Assembly (NCBI RefSeq): GCF_000214355.1
Contig: NC_015577.1
Location: forward strand, 1,054,001-1,118,000
DNA from: Leadbettera azotonutricia ZAS-9
GTDB lineage: Bacteria; Spirochaetota; Spirochaetia; Treponematales; Breznakiellaceae
Direction of reading: 5' to 3'
DNA length: 64,000 bases
The position numbers and the translations under genes are program-made. Below the pieces are notes generated by a model that was not told the DNA's origin, did no database searches, and saw nothing but the letters and a program-made list of their open reading frames with translations. Below, in pieces: positions 8,277-15,828 of the stretch (position 1 is the first letter of the stretch; each line of letters opens with the position of its first letter).

Positions 8277-9266
8277 CTAGATTATATCTTCGCTGCCGAA
8301 GTACACAGCCCTGGCATTGTCGCTCTCTATCCATTTAAGGATATTCTTGTTGAATTCCCTGGCCGCATTGTAGCCCATCTTCTTGAGCCTTTCGTTCATG
8401 GCGGCAGTTTCTATAATGATGGGGATATTGCGCCCCGGCTTTACCGGAATTTCAAGCTTGGGGATATTGACCCCCAAAATCTCCATGTACTGTTCCTCGG
8501 TGCCTATGCGGTCGTAGTTTTTTGACGCATCCCAAATTTCGAGTTTGACAACAAGCTGAATCTGCTTTTTGTCCCTGATGGCGCCAATGCCGTAAAGGTG
8601 GGTCACATTGATTATGCCAAGGCCCCGTATCTCCATGTGGTGGGCGATGATTTTATTGGCCCCTGTCCCCATGAGTATATTGCCCGACACGCAATGGATC
8701 TCCACAACATCATCGGCTACGAGGCGGTGGCCCAGCTTGATGAGTTCCAGGGCCGTCTCGCTCTTGCCCACCCCCGAATCCCCAAGTATGAGGATGCCCA
8801 GGCCGTACACTTCGGCCAGCACCCCGTGTATGCTCTGCCTGGGGGCAAAGACATCCGAAAGGATTCGCATGATGCGGGCGCTGAATTCGGCAGTGGAAAG
8901 GTCGGTCTGGAGTATGGGGCATTGGGAAGCTTCGGCCTCCCTGAAAAACATCTCCCCCGGCACGAGGTTATGGGTGAAAATGCAGCAAGGTATGGCATAG
9001 GTAAACATCTGCCTGATGGTCTCCACTTTGCCATCCTCTTCAATCTTGCGGAGATATGCCACTTCGCCCCTGCCGTAAACCTGAAGGCGGTTGAAGGCAA
9101 ATGAATCGAAAAAGCCGGAAAGCGCCAGGCCCGGGCGGTTAAGGTCGGGTATGCTGATTTCCCTGGTCAAACCCTTTCGTCCACCTATGCAGCGGAGGTT
9201 GAGGGAGTTGTGCTCCTTCAAATCCAGGTCCAGGAGATCAAGAACAGTGAAGCACTTTTCAGCCAT
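8277..9266 (-). CDS. hprK: HPr kinase/phosphorylase
   Basis: A 329-residue bifunctional enzyme that phosphorylates HPr on Ser46 with ATP or pyrophosphate and removes that phosphate. The catalytic half shows HGVL near 147, Walker A LGDSGVGKSE (161-170), the LVADDVVEI strand with its catalytic aspartates (182-190), and the HprK signature EIRGLGIINV. It is the first gene of the leftward string and lies immediately before ptsH. The start ATG at 9266 has no Shine-Dalgarno sequence; instead a -10 box ends 5 bases before it, suggesting a leaderless message. Confidence 0.93.
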   Translation of the reverse strand: MAEKCFTVLDLLDLDLKEHNSLNLRCIGGRKGLTREISIPDLNRPGLALSGFFDSFAFNRLQVYGRGEVAYLRKIEEDGKVETIRQMFTYAIPCCIFTHNLVPGEMFFREAEASQCPILQTDLSTAEFSARIMRILSDVFAPRQSIHGVLAEVYGLGILILGDSGVGKSETALELIKLGHRLVADDVVEIHCVSGNILMGTGANKIIAHHMEIRGLGIINVTHLYGIGAIRDKKQIQLVVKLEIWDASKNYDRIGTEEQYMEILGVNIPKLEIPVKPGRNIPIIIETAAMNERLKKMGYNAAREFNKNILKWIESDNARAVYFGSEDII

Positions 9267-9271
9267 AGTAT

Positions 9272-9301
9272 ATCATAATCAAAAGGGCTTAACTGTTTCA
9301 A
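9272..9301 (-). promoter_or_regulatory. Predicted hprK promoter abutting the start codon
   Basis: On the minus strand: TTGAAA (9301-9296), an 18-base spacer, TATGAT (9277-9272), then only 5 bases to the hprK ATG. Transcription would start at or within the start codon. It lies back to back with the promoter of the amino acid transporter. Confidence 0.5.
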
Positions 9302-9306
9302 GGTAC

Positions 9307-9335
9307 TTGCATAATCTTCTCTGAATTTGTATATT
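9307..9335 (+). promoter_or_regulatory. Predicted promoter of the first amino acid ABC operon
   Basis: TTGCAT (9307-9312), a 17-base spacer, TATATT (9330-9335). It would produce a leader of about 25 bases containing AAGGGG before the ATG at 9367. Confidence 0.55.
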
Positions 9336-9366
9336 TATGCGGTATTTTGCATAAAAAGGGGTGTAC

Positions 9367-10089
9367 ATGATTCGGCTAAAAGGGGTATGCAAATCCTTCG
9401 GCTCTCTCAAGGTACTGAAGGATATAAATCTCCACGTCCGCGAAGGCGAGAAGGTCACGATCATCGGCCCTTCGGGTTCGGGGAAGAGTACCCTCATACG
9501 CTGTATTAATGCTTTGGAAGAGCCCACCGAGGGCGAGGTGTACCTTAACGGCGAGCGCCTGCTCCATTCTAATCATGTTCAACTGGTGCGGGCCAACTGT
9601 GCCATGGTTTTCCAGCAGTTCAACCTCTATCCCCACATGAATGTTCTGCAGAACATCACTTTGGCGCCCATCAAGCTCCAAAAGATAGCAAAACCGGAGG
9701 CGGACGAAATCGCCTACCACTACCTTGACGTTGTAGGTCTCAGGGACAAGGCTTTGGCTTACCCGGCGACCCTTTCCGGGGGGCAGCAGCAGCGCATCGC
9801 CATTGCCCGCGCCCTTGCGACAAGGCAGAAGATCCTTCTGTTTGATGAACCTACATCGGCCCTGGACCCTGAAATGGTTCAGGAAGTCCTGGACGTTATG
9901 ATAAAGCTTTCCAAAGAGTCCATCACCATGGTGGTGGTAACCCACGAAATGGGCTTTGCCAGGCAGGTTGCCGACAGGGTTATCTTTTTGGACAACGGGG
10001 TGCTCGTTGAAGAAGGCCCCCCCGAAGTGTTTTTTGAGCATCCAAAAAATGAGCGCACTATTGCGTTCTTAAGCAAAATTTTGCGTTAA
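9367..10089 (+). CDS. Polar amino acid ABC transporter, ATP-binding protein (GlnQ type)
   Basis: A 240-residue ATPase, starting at the ATG 5 bases after AAGGGG rather than the GTG two codons earlier. It has Walker [10 protein letters not shown], the Q-loop in [12 protein letters not shown], the signature LSGGQQQR, Walker [14 protein letters not shown] and the switch histidine in VVTHEMGFA. This is the standard GlnQ/HisP form that powers import of polar amino acids. It is the first gene of a four-gene operon with a binding protein and two permeases, the full complement for one importer. Confidence 0.93.
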   Translation: MIRLKGVCKSFGSLKVLKDINLHVREGEKVTIIGPSGSGKSTLIRCINALEEPTEGEVYLNGERLLHSNHVQLVRANCAMVFQQFNLYPHMNVLQNITLAPIKLQKIAKPEADEIAYHYLDVVGLRDKALAYPATLSGGQQQRIAIARALATRQKILLFDEPTSALDPEMVQEVLDVMIKLSKESITMVVVTHEMGFARQVADRVIFLDNGVLVEEGPPEVFFEHPKNERTIAFLSKILR

Positions 10090-10103
10090 AAAGGAGTGAA
10101 AGA

Positions 10104-10907
10104 ATGAAGTTAGCGAGAAAATTGGCATGCGCAGCTTTGATTCTGACGGTTGCAGCCGGTGCGTTATTCGCCGGCGGCAGTTCACAAACAAGTTCGACGG
10201 GCAGCCCGCTGGACTCAATCAAGGCCCATGGGGTGTTGCGGGTCGGGGTAAAATCCGATGTTCCCGGGTTCGGTCTTCTCAATCCCGATCGGGGCCTTTA
10301 CGAAGGCATGGAAATCGAGCTTTCCAAGCTCATCGCCAAGGAGATCTTCGGGGATGCTTCGAAAATCGCCTTTACGCCGGTTACCGCGAAGACAAGGGGT
10401 CCCCTTCTGGACAACGGCGACATTGACTTTGTCATTGCCACCTTCACCGTAACCGAAGAAAGGAAACTCACCTACAACTTCTCGTCGATTTATTACACCG
10501 ACGGCGTAGGCATCCTGGCTAAAAAAGCCGCGGGCTATACCAGCCTGAAGGATCTGGACGGCAAGACCTTTGGTGTCGCCCAGTCCGCCACAAGCCGGGC
10601 CGCCATTCAGGAAGGGGCCGACAAGATCGGCGTCAAGGTGAGCTTTGCCGAATTTGCCACCTACCCCGAGATTAAGGCCGCCCTGGATTCAGGCCGCGTT
10701 GACGCCTTTTCGGTGGACAAGGCCATACTCAGAGGCTACCTGGATGACACGGTCTTCCTCCTCCCCGATACCTTTGCCCCCCAGCCCTATGGTGTAGCCA
10801 CCAAGCTGAACAACAAGGCCCTGGCAGCCTGGGTTGATGGGCTTATCGTTAAATGGCTTGCCGATGGTACCGTCGCCGGGCTTATCAAACAGTTTAACCT
10901 GCAGTAG
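10104..10907 (+). CDS. Amino acid ABC transporter, periplasmic substrate-binding protein
   Basis: A 267-residue binding protein of solute-binding family 3. Residues 1-23 are a signal peptide ending in LFAGGSS, with no lipobox cysteine, so it is probably cleaved by signal peptidase I and soluble in the periplasm. The mature part starts with GVLRVGVKSDVPGFG and contains GMEIELSKLIA and the hinge motif ATFTVTEERK, as in glutamate/aspartate or glutamine binding proteins. The ligand is not certain. It lies 14 bases after the ATPase gene. Confidence 0.9.
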   Translation: MKLARKLACAALILTVAAGALFAGGSSQTSSTGSPLDSIKAHGVLRVGVKSDVPGFGLLNPDRGLYEGMEIELSKLIAKEIFGDASKIAFTPVTAKTRGPLLDNGDIDFVIATFTVTEERKLTYNFSSIYYTDGVGILAKKAAGYTSLKDLDGKTFGVAQSATSRAAIQEGADKIGVKVSFAEFATYPEIKAALDSGRVDAFSVDKAILRGYLDDTVFLLPDTFAPQPYGVATKLNNKALAAWVDGLIVKWLADGTVAGLIKQFNLQ

Positions 10908-10925
10908 TCCGGGTTTAGCGGAAGC

Positions 10926-11645
10926 ATGAACGGGCCGTTTGCAGCGCTGCGCTGGGTTTTCCTCTGGAGGGACAAGTCCGCCTTTTTGGAAGGCTTTGGG
11001 ATGACTATCCTTGTGTCCCTGGGCGCCCTGCTTCTGGCCCTGGCATTGGGCATCATTTTCGGGCTCTTTTCGACTTCCGCTAAAAAAGCATTGAAAGGCA
11101 TCGCCAGGGTTTTTGTTGAATTTTTTCAGAATACCCCCCTGGTGGTGCAGGTTTTTTTTGTGTACAACGCTTTGCCCTATGTGGGGATAAAGCTCGATGT
11201 GTTTTCCATAGGCATGCTCTGCGTAGGCATCTACCACGGCGCCTATGTTTCCGAAGTGGTCAGGGCAGGCATCACTTCCATACCCCGGGGTCAGATGGAC
11301 GCGGCCCGTTCCCAGGGTTTTTCCTATCTCCAGGCCATGCGTTACATCATCCTGCCCCAGACGGTCACCATAGTATTGCCGCCCCTGGCAAACCAGGCGG
11401 TCAACCTCATCAAGAACACCTCGGTTCTTGCCCTCATTGCGGGGGGCGATCTTATGTACCGTGCCGACAGCTGGGCGTCCAACGGAACCCTGAGTTACGG
11501 CCCCGCCTACATTGTTACCGGCCTGCTGTACTTCCTCCTCTGTTTCCCCATGGTTACCTGGGCGAGGCGCCACGAAGTAAAGATTAAGAACCGGGATATT
11601 CAGGCACACCCTGCCGAGGGCGCTGCCGCAGGAGGCGCAAAATGA
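10926..11645 (+). CDS. Amino acid ABC transporter permease 1
   Basis: A 239-residue inner-membrane permease of the His/Glu/Gln/Arg family. It has about five membrane segments and the EAA loop around GQMDAARSQGFSYLQAMRYIILP, which contacts the ATPase. The following PPLANQAVNLIKNTSVLALI stretch is family-typical. Its stop overlaps the next permease start by four bases, so the two half-channels are coupled and probably form a heterodimer. Confidence 0.9.
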   Translation: MNGPFAALRWVFLWRDKSAFLEGFGMTILVSLGALLLALALGIIFGLFSTSAKKALKGIARVFVEFFQNTPLVVQVFFVYNALPYVGIKLDVFSIGMLCVGIYHGAYVSEVVRAGITSIPRGQMDAARSQGFSYLQAMRYIILPQTVTIVLPPLANQAVNLIKNTSVLALIAGGDLMYRADSWASNGTLSYGPAYIVTGLLYFLLCFPMVTWARRHEVKIKNRDIQAHPAEGAAAGGAK

Positions 11646-12334
11646 GCCCCCAGGTTTTTGCCGATCTCTTTAGCCCTGCCAATGTCAGGTACATACTGGC
11701 AGGACTGCGCACCACCCTCCTCATTTCGATAGTGACCGTGCTGCTCAGCGTTTTTTGGGGTTCGGTGCTTGCCCTGCTAAGGAATTACGGAAAGAAAACC
11801 CTCGGCCGCTTTGCTTCTATTTATATTGAAATTTTCCGCAGCACTCCTTTGCTGCTTTGGATATTGATCTGCATATTCATGCTTCCCTTTGGGAACGCCC
11901 TTATCCGGGGCACCCTGGGCCTCACCCTTTATACTTCGTCGGTTATTGCGGAAATAGTCCGGGGCGGCCTTAACTCGGTGGAGAAGGGCCAGTTTGAAGC
12001 AGCCCGTTCCCAGGGCTTCAGCTTTTTCCAGACCCTCTTGTACATTGTGCTGCCCCAATGCTTTATGCGGATTGTCCCATCTTTGATGAGCCAGATCATC
12101 ACCACCATCAAGGACACTTCGTTCTTTGCCCAATTCGCTATTGCGGAATTTTTCTTTAATTCCAAACAGCTCATGGGCATTATCTCCAAAGATACGGTTG
12201 TTACCAGCGCCCATATTTTTGTCCTTTACTGTTTTATCGCCCTGGTGTATTTCGTAATCAACTTTGCCCTTTCCTGTATAGTCCGCAAACTTGCGCGGAA
12301 CGAGCAGAGCCTTTCGCTCCATCCGGAGCAGTGA
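11642..12334 (+). CDS. Amino acid ABC transporter permease 2
   Basis: A 230-residue permease paralogous to its upstream neighbour. It shows the pore entry motif FRSTPLLLWI and the EAA loop GQFEAARSQGFSFFQTLLYIVLPQ. It is the last gene of the operon. About 400 bases without a confident gene follow. Confidence 0.9.
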   Translation: MSPQVFADLFSPANVRYILAGLRTTLLISIVTVLLSVFWGSVLALLRNYGKKTLGRFASIYIEIFRSTPLLLWILICIFMLPFGNALIRGTLGLTLYTSSVIAEIVRGGLNSVEKGQFEAARSQGFSFFQTLLYIVLPQCFMRIVPSLMSQIITTIKDTSFFAQFAIAEFFFNSKQLMGIISKDTVVTSAHIFVLYCFIALVYFVINFALSCIVRKLARNEQSLSLHPEQ

Positions 12335-12485
12335 CCTAAATTTAAGTTCAACAATTTATTATAAGGACACGAAGGACAGAAAGGGGAAGAGAAATAATTA
12401 GGGACGAGCGGGAAAAAATTGCCAATTAAAGATAGGATAAGGCGGATAGCCCTCTGATCTTTTCCTCTTCCTGAATTTTCGATAC

Positions 12486-12536
12486 TCATCTTATCTGATG
12501 AATTTGCCGAATTAAATTCATCTTATCTGATGAATT
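12486..12536. promoter_or_regulatory. Pair of operator-like palindromes, one helical face
   Basis: The sequence TCATC-TTATCT-GATGA occurs twice, at 12486-12501 and 12519-12533, exactly 33 bases apart (about three helical turns). The second copy extends to AATTCATC (12515-12522) and GATGAATT (12529-12536) around the same TTATCT centre. Duplicate palindromes at a helical interval look like a dimer-binding operator. The only downstream gene candidate is the small membrane protein at 12747, with a 114-bp repeat inserted in between. The rest of the 12335-12566 interval shows nothing recognisable. Confidence 0.35.
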
Positions 12537-12566
12537 CAAAAATTACTGTTTTTTTGCGGGTTTATT

Positions 12567-12680
12567 CGTGGCGAGGGGGTTAATACCCCGCCCCTTGGGG
12601 CGGTTAAAAAGGTATTAAGCCCCGAGTCCAATTCCTTAAGAGAACAACATACCTCGCGGCTTGCCGCGGGGTTGTTGATT
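12567..12680 (+). repeat. 114-bp palindromic element, copy 1
   Basis: Identical base for base to 40450-40563, and related to a diverged copy at 41687-41800. It is preceded by TTTATT, as are the other two copies. It contains a large hairpin, TTAATACC / GGTATTAA enclosing CCGCCCC-TT-GGGGCGG, and a second hairpin, CCTCGCGGC-TT-GCCGCGGGG, flanked by AACAA / TTGTT. One reading frame (starting CGT GGC GAG) is open over all 38 codons; the other two contain stops. The hairpins with TT loops resemble ends of IS200/IS605 or REP-type elements, but no transposase lies in the window. It is in intergenic DNA here. Confidence 0.85.
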
Positions 12681-12699
12681 CGTGGCGATGTTGTTGATT
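12681..12699 (+). repeat. Collapsed tandem remnant of the 114-bp element
   Basis: Directly after copy 1, the first 8 bases of the element (CGTGGCGA) are joined to its last bases (GTTGTTGATT). This looks like a second tandem copy whose inside has been deleted, leaving only the ends. It supports the element boundaries drawn from the other copies. Confidence 0.55.
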
Positions 12700-12746
12700 T
12701 TTTCTTGTTTGCGGATTAAGTTTAGAGCAACAACAGGAGATTGCCC

Positions 12747-12986
12747 ATGTTCAGCGATGAATTAAAAAGCCTTCTCATTAAGGTGATCACTTCCTGGCAG
12801 GTACTGACCGTGACAGGGGTGCTTGTGGTCTATATCTTTCTCGTGAATTATGTTGCCCGTCTTTACCACCGCAATAAGCCCATTCCCATGCCCAAACCGG
12901 GCAAGGGGAAGGAAGCCGCTCCCGGAGCCGCAGCCCCTGAGCCTGGCTCGGGAGACGAACTGGAATTGGAAGAGAAAGGGGAGTAG
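12747..12986 (+). CDS. Small single-pass membrane protein of unknown function
   Basis: A 79-residue product if started at the ATG 6 bases after AGGAGA; a TTG two codons earlier is less likely. Residues about 13-35 (SWQVLTVTGVLVVYIFLVNYVA) are one membrane segment, followed by a basic stop-transfer RLYHRNK. The cytoplasmic tail is rich in Pro, Ala, Lys and then acidic residues, ending DELELEEKGE. It resembles the small accessory membrane proteins common in spirochaetes, but I do not recognise a family. The good ribosome site and the charge layout support a real gene. Confidence 0.6.
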   Translation: MFSDELKSLLIKVITSWQVLTVTGVLVVYIFLVNYVARLYHRNKPIPMPKPGKGKEAAPGAAAPEPGSGDELELEEKGE

Positions 12987-13047
12987 GTAGGACGCGGTCA
13001 TGACTAGTTACGCACGGTTTAACCGGAGTATGGCGTAACAGGAATGC

Positions 13048-13076
13048 TTGAAAATTTGCCAAAAATTCTGTATTAT
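13048..13076 (+). promoter_or_regulatory. Predicted promoter of the Rpn-family gene
   Basis: TTGAAA (13048-13053), a 17-base spacer, TATTAT (13071-13076), followed by a short leader with AGAGGT before the ATG at 13094. Confidence 0.5.
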
Positions 13077-13093
13077 CCAAATCAGAGGTATAC

Positions 13094-13969
13094 ATGAGCG
13101 CAAACCGGGAACACAAAGACAGCGTATTCACCTGGTTTTTCAGCGAACCTGACGCATTGCGTGAACTGTACAGCGCCCTGGAAGGGGTGTACCTGGACCC
13201 CTCTGTCCCCATTACGATAAATACCCTTGAAAGCGTTATCTTTGAGGGGAGAGTGAACGATATTTCCTTTGTCATTGCCGACAAGGTGGTAGTCCTGATA
13301 GAGCACCAGAGTACCATAAATAAAAATATGCCCCTCAGACTGCTCATGTATATCGCTGATGTGTATAAAAAGATAACCGGGGAAGAAGATATATACCATT
13401 CGAAGTTAGTACCCATTCCCTGCCCCGAGTTTATCGTCCTGTACAACGGCATCGATGAATATGATGACGAAAAAATTCTCAAACTTTCAGACGCCTTTAT
13501 GGACGCTTCATCCATAGGGCTTGCCAATGACAAGAAGCCGCCATTGGAACTCACGCTCAAGGTATACAATATTAACCAGGGCCGCAATAAGCCTATAATC
13601 GCAAAATGCCAAAAACTTGACTGGTATAGTACCTTTATTGCCAAAATACGCGAATACAAAAAAGAAACCGGAAAAGACAAGGCCGGTACAATGGAAGCCG
13701 TAAAAAGGGCTGTCCGGTTCTGTATAGACCATGATATCATAAAAGACTTTTTGAAATCACATTCTACGGAGGTAATGAACATGTTAGTAACCGAATGGAA
13801 TTGGGACACCGCCCTTAGGGTCCGGGAGGAGGAAGGCCGGGAGGAAGGAGAACAGCGGAAAGCTAAAGAAGTTGCCAAAAACGCCCTTAATGAGGGCTTG
13901 TCTATTGGAATAATCCAAAAGTTAACCGGTCTTGATACAGAAACCATACAGAGTCTGTCTGCGGAATAA
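13094..13969 (+). CDS. Rpn-family (PD-(D/E)XK) recombination-promoting nuclease / transposase-like protein
   Basis: A 291-residue protein of the Rpn / PD-(D/E)XK 'transposase' family that is multicopy in treponemes. The N-terminal part reads HKDSVFTWFFSEPDALRELY. The nuclease core is NDISFVIADKVVVLIEHQST, giving the D...E-x-Q variant of the catalytic signature. The middle has PCPEFIVLYNG and the end is a charged helix EEEGREEGEQRKAKEVAKNAL followed by IIQKLTGLDTETIQSL. Known members stimulate RecA-independent recombination. It has its own promoter and AGAGGT ribosome site. A short remnant of a second, related gene tail follows the stop. Confidence 0.8.
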   Translation: MSANREHKDSVFTWFFSEPDALRELYSALEGVYLDPSVPITINTLESVIFEGRVNDISFVIADKVVVLIEHQSTINKNMPLRLLMYIADVYKKITGEEDIYHSKLVPIPCPEFIVLYNGIDEYDDEKILKLSDAFMDASSIGLANDKKPPLELTLKVYNINQGRNKPIIAKCQKLDWYSTFIAKIREYKKETGKDKAGTMEAVKRAVRFCIDHDIIKDFLKSHSTEVMNMLVTEWNWDTALRVREEEGREEGEQRKAKEVAKNALNEGLSIGIIQKLTGLDTETIQSLSAE

Positions 13970-13999
13970 ATTATGCTTAATGCCAGCGAACCTTCGGTT

Positions 14000-14020
14000 C
14001 GATGGAATTGGGACACCACC
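14000..14020 (+). pseudogene. Remnant of a second Rpn-family gene tail
   Basis: Just after the intact gene, the bases at 14000-14020 read R-W-N-W-D-T-T and match the NWDT segment near position 13795-13815 of the gene (E-W-N-W-D-T-A). Fifteen or so identical bases recur, then similarity stops. This looks like debris of a neighbouring paralogue after recombination or deletion. It is short, so chance similarity cannot be excluded. Confidence 0.35.
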
Positions 14021-14057
14021 CGATTTATCAATGTACAATTCCACTTAATATCATCCT

Positions 14058-15620
14058 TCATCTCAGCACCCTCAGCTTATTCTTCCACAAAAAATTCCTT
14101 GATATAACAATTTTCTTCTGCTTCTTGAGATTCCTGAGCAGCTCCATGGCCTCGCTGTCGGAACAGTTAACCGCCGGGTTTGAAGCGATAAGGGAGGCCG
14201 CTTCCCCCATGGTGTATCTTCTCTGGTTCCGGCGTATAAAATCCCACACGGAGCGGACTTCCCGCAGTTCATCCGAGGCATTGCTCTCGCAGACATCGCA
14301 GCAGTCGGATTCGGGGGCAGTGCCATTGCTGTCGTAATTGAGAAGTTTGAGGAGATTTTCGCGTCTGCAGCTATCGGTGCAGTGGGCATAAGCGAGAAGC
14401 GCCCGGATTCGGCTGCGGTCGGCTTCGGTTTTGGCCCTGCGGAGCTGCCCTTCATCTTCCGGCCCCCAGAGAAGGAAAGCATGGGACTGCTTCCCGTCTC
14501 TTCCTGCCCGTCCGGATTCCTGGAGATAGGCCTCCACCGAAGGAGGGCAGTCCCGGTGGATCACGGTGCGTATGTCGGCTTTGTCGACCCCCATGCCATA
14601 CGCGCAAGTCGCAATCAATACACCGCCGGGGCTTCCAAAAAACCATTTTTCGACGGCTGTCTTTTCCGGCCTTGAGAGACCGGCATGGTAAAATTTGATT
14701 TCCCTTTCAGAGAGCCCGTTCCGAAGATAGCGGGCAAGGTTTTCGGTTCCTTTTCTTGAGGAGCAAAAGACTATGGCCGGCCTTTCGTATTTTGCAAGAA
14801 GATCCCTCACCGCCAAATCCTTGAGTATGGCCCCTCTGGCCGAATACGAGATGTTGCTCCTGTCGGGATTCCCGATGATGCGCCGTGTGCCCGTTTCCCC
14901 TTCTTTTACCCCAAAGATGTACTTTTCAATCTTTTCCAGCACCGGCGCGCTGGCAGTGGCGGTAAAAGCCGTAACCAGGGGCCGGCCTGCAGCCTCGATA
15001 ATTTCCCCAATCCTGAGGTAGCTGGGCCTGAAGCTTTCACCCCATTCGCTTACAGTGTGGGCTTCGTCAATCACCAGATGAATCAGGCCGGCCTTGCCCA
15101 GTTCTTCCATCACCTGGGGCGTGAGGAGCACCTCGGGATTGGCGATAATGAAGCGGCTCTCACGGGATCGGATTTTTGCCCAAATTTCGGCCCTCTCTTC
15201 CCTGCTCTGGCCCCCGCGGAGCGTTACCGGCGCAAAACCCTGGGGCATTTCCTTGAGCCGCCGTTCCTGGTCCGCCATGAGGGAGAGTATGGGGTAGATC
15301 ACCAGGGTGGGCCCGTCAAGGAGCATGGCGGGCAGCTGGAAGCAGAGGGATTTCCCGGCCCCTGTGGGGAGTATCACTATCTGCCTCCCCAGGCTTTCCG
15401 CATCGCTTTCGTCAAGAGGAGAGCCTGTGTCTTCTTCCGGGGCCTCGCCGAACCCGCCGGGCCATTTTATCCCAATCCCCCGGGATGCCGCCGCTTCCAG
15501 TATGTTGGCTATCACAAGCCGCTGGTATGGGAAGAGGTAGGACATCCCGAAGAATTCCTTCAGGGCCCTGCCCAGAGGGTCGGGTATCTCAATTTTTTCT
15601 GTTGCGTCAACTGTTTCCAT
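14058..15620 (-). CDS. RecQ-family ATP-dependent DNA helicase, short form
   Basis: About 520 residues from the ATG at 15620; another in-frame ATG lies at 15653. I chose 15620 because homology begins soon after, at ALKEFFGMSYLFPYQ. Helicase motifs: Walker A ILPTGAGKSLCFQLPA, DEAH in VIDEAHTVSEWG, TAFTATA, and motif VI ESGRAGRDG. Four zinc-binding cysteines follow (C..C near CTDSCRRENLL and CCDVC). There is no HRDC domain, unlike the longer RecQ at 34172. An insert of about 35 residues lies between motif 0 and Walker A. RecQ helicases unwind DNA 3' to 5' in repair and recombination. It is transcribed toward the Rpn-type gene. Confidence 0.82.
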   Translation of the reverse strand: METVDATEKIEIPDPLGRALKEFFGMSYLFPYQRLVIANILEAAASRGIGIKWPGGFGEAPEEDTGSPLDESDAESLGRQIVILPTGAGKSLCFQLPAMLLDGPTLVIYPILSLMADQERRLKEMPQGFAPVTLRGGQSREERAEIWAKIRSRESRFIIANPEVLLTPQVMEELGKAGLIHLVIDEAHTVSEWGESFRPSYLRIGEIIEAAGRPLVTAFTATASAPVLEKIEKYIFGVKEGETGTRRIIGNPDRSNISYSARGAILKDLAVRDLLAKYERPAIVFCSSRKGTENLARYLRNGLSEREIKFYHAGLSRPEKTAVEKWFFGSPGGVLIATCAYGMGVDKADIRTVIHRDCPPSVEAYLQESGRAGRDGKQSHAFLLWGPEDEGQLRRAKTEADRSRIRALLAYAHCTDSCRRENLLKLLNYDSNGTAPESDCCDVCESNASDELREVRSVWDFIRRNQRRYTMGEAASLIASNPAVNCSDSEAMELLRNLKKQKKIVISRNFLWKNKLRVLR

Positions 15621-15772
15621 ATCCTCTATATGGCATTGGGATGCAGGACGCATTGGAATTTGCTTCGATTTTTTAGCATTTCCTCTTGGAATAGCCAAAA
15701 AGCGGGTAATGGATCCATTTGTATATATATTCAACAAATTGCATAAAAATACAAAAACCCTTCGTTCTTTCA

Positions 15773-15801
15773 TTGACGGGGAAAATCGAAAGGGGTATAC
15801 T
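15773..15801 (+). promoter_or_regulatory. Predicted promoter of the second amino acid ABC / ior operon
   Basis: TTGACG (15773-15778), a 17-base spacer, TATACT (15796-15801). A start near 15808 would give a leader of about 20 bases containing AGGAGG before the ATG at 15829. Confidence 0.65.
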
Positions 15802-15828
15802 CTATTCACTTGAATTATAGGAGGAAAT

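Noticed and set aside
9376-10041. Long reverse-strand open frames opposite the ABC ATPase and other GC-rich genes
   Set aside because: They mirror well-supported genes codon for codon, have no ribosome sites and show no protein-family features.
13987-14001. CGAACC-TTC-GGTTCG as a terminator for the Rpn-type gene
   Set aside because: The stem is only 6 bp and no T tract follows on either strand.
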